NCBI GenBank assembly: GCA_007135435.1
Contig: SLIW01000228.1
Location: 1-8,001 of the forward strand
Direction: 5' to 3'
Origin: Natronomonas sp.
GTDB taxonomy: Archaea > Halobacteriota > Halobacteria > Halobacteriales > Haloarculaceae
DNA length: 8,001 nucleotides
Shown here one piece after another: positions 6,536 to 8,001 of the stretch. Within the stretch, counting starts at the first letter, position 1; every line of letters begins with the position of its first letter. The position numbers and the translations under genes are program-made. The notes beneath the pieces are model-generated. The model worked only from the letters and a program-made list of their open reading frames with translations, did not search any database and was not told the DNA's origin.

Positions 6536-7645
6536 ATGACTGAACACACACCCATTCGCCGCCGACCGTTCCTGGTCGCCGTCGGTGCCGGAGCCGCAAC
6601 CGCCGTCGCTGGTTGCATCGGGGGCGACGAGGCCGCCGAAGCGGAAGAAGAGTCCACCCCAGCCGAGGAGGAGGAGGACGAGGGGCTCCCGCCGGCCCAG
6701 GAGGTCGACGTCGACACGATCGCGGGCGACCCGACGGACGTCCCGCCGCCGGTCGACTGGGACGAGCCGAGACGCCACGAGTGGACGCTCGAGACCGTCG
6801 AGGCGGTCGCCGAGATCGAACCCGGCGTCACCACGACGTTCATGACCTACGAGGGCCAGATCCCGGGGCCGATGTTCCGCTGCCGCGTCGGCGACACGGT
6901 GCACCTGACCTTCGACGTCCCGGAGGAGCACAACGTCGACGTCCACAACGTCGACTTCCACGCGGTGTACGGCCCCGGCGGTGGGGCCGTGGACACCACG
7001 CTCGCCCCCGGCGACGACGCCGTCGAGATCGAGTTCCAGACGAAGTACCCGGGCGCGCACATCTACCACTGTGCGCCGGGCAACCACGACCAGCACATGA
7101 GCCTGGGGATGTTCGGGACGATCCTCGTCGAACCCGAGGATGGCCTCCCGGAGGTCGACCGCGAGCTCTACATCGGCCAGCACGAGCTGTACCTCGAGGG
7201 CGACACCGGCCAGGAGGGCCACCACCGCTTCGACTTCGACAAGGCGGCCGACGAGGACCCGACCTACGTCCTGTTCAACGGGGAGGTCGGGCGCTTCACG
7301 GCGGACGGCGACGCCGGACCGCTCCACGCCGAGGTCGGCGAGACCGTCCGCGTCTACTGGTGCAACGGCGGCCCGAACCTGGTCAGCGGGCCCCACCCGA
7401 TCGGCAACGTCTGGTCGACGTGGTACCGCGACGGCGACGTCCTCTCCGAGCCGGCCCAGTACATCGAGGGGACCGCCCAGCCGGCCGGGACCACCGCGTT
7501 CGGGACCATGGACATGGTCGTCCCCGGCCCGATCTTCCTGGTCGACCACGCCCTGAGCCGGGTCAACCGGAAGGGCCTGCTCGCGACCATCATGGTCGAG
7601 GGCGAGGAGGACCCGGACGTCTACAACCCGGACCCGGACACCTAG
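6536..7645 (+). CDS. nirK: Copper-containing nitrite reductase, membrane lipoprotein
   Basis: Reduces nitrite to nitric oxide in denitrification, outside the membrane, using electrons from small copper proteins. 369 residues. Two cupredoxin domains (about 80-200 and 205-355). Copper ligands are complete: type 1 His137, Cys179, His187, Met192 (HNVDFH; YHCAPGNHDQHMSLGM); type 2 His142, His178, His338 (FLVDHAL). The catalytic pair Asp140 and His287 (GPHPIG) is present, so the enzyme should be active. The N-terminus has a Tat motif (RRRPFL, 8-13), a hydrophobic stretch and lipobox AVAGC with Cys27, then a Glu/Asp-rich linker (31-50), so it is probably lipid-anchored. The ATG at 6536 is chosen over an in-frame upstream start at 6467 because it puts RRR eight residues in and falls after the promoter elements. 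A purine run GAGAGG ends four bases before the ATG, close for a ribosome site; initiation may be near-leaderless. Confidence 0.96.
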   Translation: MTEHTPIRRRPFLVAVGAGAATAVAGCIGGDEAAEAEEESTPAEEEEDEGLPPAQEVDVDTIAGDPTDVPPPVDWDEPRRHEWTLETVEAVAEIEPGVTTTFMTYEGQIPGPMFRCRVGDTVHLTFDVPEEHNVDVHNVDFHAVYGPGGGAVDTTLAPGDDAVEIEFQTKYPGAHIYHCAPGNHDQHMSLGMFGTILVEPEDGLPEVDRELYIGQHELYLEGDTGQEGHHRFDFDKAADEDPTYVLFNGEVGRFTADGDAGPLHAEVGETVRVYWCNGGPNLVSGPHPIGNVWSTWYRDGDVLSEPAQYIEGTAQPAGTTAFGTMDMVVPGPIFLVDHALSRVNRKGLLATIMVEGEEDPDVYNPDPDT

Positions 7646-7669
7646 ACCGAACCCGGGCACCTAGACGCG
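7632..7669 (+). repeat. 19-bp tandem duplication across the nirK stop codon
   Basis: Two adjacent 19-bp copies, ACCCGGACACCTAGACCGA (7632-7650) and ACCCGGGCACCTAGACGCG (7651-7669), with 16 of 19 bases the same. The first contains the last codons and the TAG stop of nirK; the second repeats them just outside the gene. It looks like a small slippage duplication. Both copies carry CTAG, a tetranucleotide known to be scarce in haloarchaeal genomes. Confidence 0.75.
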
Positions 7670-7680
7670 TCCGTCGACCG

Positions 7681-7706
7681 GGGGCGGCGAGGCGAGCGGT
7701 CGCCCC
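7681..7706 (+). terminator. Possible hairpin after nirK
   Basis: GGGGCG (7681-7686) pairs with CGCCCC (7701-7706); alternatively GGCGA (7691-7695) pairs with TCGCC (7700-7704) around GCGG. A pyrimidine-rich run of C and T follows (7711-7737), but it has no long T-run. It lies 36 bases after the nirK stop, where transcription could end. The GC content makes chance pairing likely, so this is tentative. Confidence 0.22.
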
Positions 7707-7767
7707 GTCGCACCTCCCGTCCGTCTCCCTGCCCCCCGTCGCACCACCACCGGACGACCGATCGACC

Positions 7768-7797
7768 CGGAGAACGACCACACGGAGAACGATCACA
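7768..7797. repeat. 15-bp tandem duplication in the leader of the last gene
   Basis: CGGAGAACGACCACA (7768-7782) is followed directly by CGGAGAACGATCACA (7783-7797), 14 of 15 bases identical. It sits 36-65 bases before the ATG at 7833, where an archaeal promoter or regulator site might be. No clear TATA box is seen near it. Apart from this array, the duplication at the nirK end and the hairpin, the 187-bp spacer shows nothing recognisable. Confidence 0.7.
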
Positions 7798-7832
7798 CCG
7801 ACGACCCACGACCCGCAACGACCACCCGACCC

Positions 7833-8001
7833 ATGACAGCACTCACCCGACGACGCGCGATCCAGCTCGGTGCGGCCACCGCGGTGGCCGGCCTGGCGGG
7901 CTGTCTCGGTCTCCCCGACGACCCGGGGGGGTCGGAGGACGAGGACGCCACCGGCGACGGCAGCCTCGGCGACCCCGCCGAGTCCGTCAAGGTGGTAGTG
8001 A
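7833..8001 (+). CDS. Tat-exported lipoprotein, N-terminus only (halocyanin-like possible)
   Basis: The first 56 codons of a gene running off the window. The N-terminus is a clear Tat lipoprotein signal: RRRAIQLG (6-13), an alanine/glycine-rich hydrophobic stretch, lipobox LAGC with Cys24, then an acidic, flexible linker (about 29-43) leading into DPAESVKVVV, which looks like the first strand of a mature domain. The ATG gives the twin-arginine its usual place, so this start is secure. Small membrane-bound blue copper proteins (halocyanins) begin this way and are natural electron donors for NirK, so the location supports that guess; but the signal and linker are generic among haloarchaeal lipoproteins and no copper ligand lies within the window. 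The signal peptide resembles that of NirK (AATAVAG occurs in both), though such sequences converge. Confidence 0.75.
   Translation, partial: MTALTRRRAIQLGAATAVAGLAGCLGLPDDPGGSEDEDATGDGSLGDPAESVKVVV

Noticed and set aside
6515..7660. Minus-strand frame opposite nirK
   Set aside because: NirK has all copper ligands on the + strand; the antisense product is Val/Asp/Arg-rich with no domain.

Overview
The window looks like haloarchaeal chromosome. It is very GC-rich (by eye near 70%), the proteins are strongly acidic, third codon positions are almost all G or C, and the gene types are typical: a Bat-type regulator with a bacterio-opsin-activator HTH, Tat-exported lipoproteins with a twin-arginine plus lipobox, a small zinc-ribbon protein, and a glutamate dehydrogenase. 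The species cannot be told from the sequence. All real genes lie on the + strand; the long minus-strand reading frames are GC-rich shadows.

Layout: (1) 3-1157, the 3' part of a PQQ-type sugar dehydrogenase (GSDH beta-propeller) whose start lies before the window. (2) 1237-4440, a large cytoplasmic sensor-regulator: degenerate receiver, PAS, PAS, GAF, GAF, BAT domain, HTH_10. Its receiver-like domain is interrupted by an acidic 8-residue tandem repeat. (3) 4505-4699 and 4703-6091, a two-gene unit of a 64-residue four-cysteine zinc ribbon and a full-length glutamate dehydrogenase with an unusual repetitive N-terminal tail. (4) 6092-6535, a long intergenic region holding 23 consecutive in-register 9-bp units (five perfect 18-bp copies inside it), followed by a compact, AT-richer nirK promoter region with several short repeats. 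(5) 6536-7645, a copper nitrite reductase NirK with all copper ligands, predicted to be a Tat-exported membrane lipoprotein. (6) 7833-8001, the start of a second Tat lipoprotein cut by the window end; its place after nirK makes an electron donor such as a halocyanin plausible, but the visible part does not prove it.

Functionally, nirK and perhaps the next gene belong to denitrification (nitrite to nitric oxide outside the membrane), glutamate dehydrogenase to nitrogen/carbon exchange, and the regulator to signal-dependent transcription of unknown targets. Nothing directly links the regulator to nirK.

No clearly new defence or mobile system is visible. What stands out is short tandem repetition. 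Five separate arrays or duplications occur in about 6.2 kb: 24-bp and 18-bp coding repeats, a 9/18-bp intergenic array, a 19-bp duplication across the nirK stop codon and a 15-bp duplication before the last gene. The three longest have periods divisible by three. The multi-element nirK promoter region and the pseudo-receiver with a repeat insertion are the other points worth a second look.
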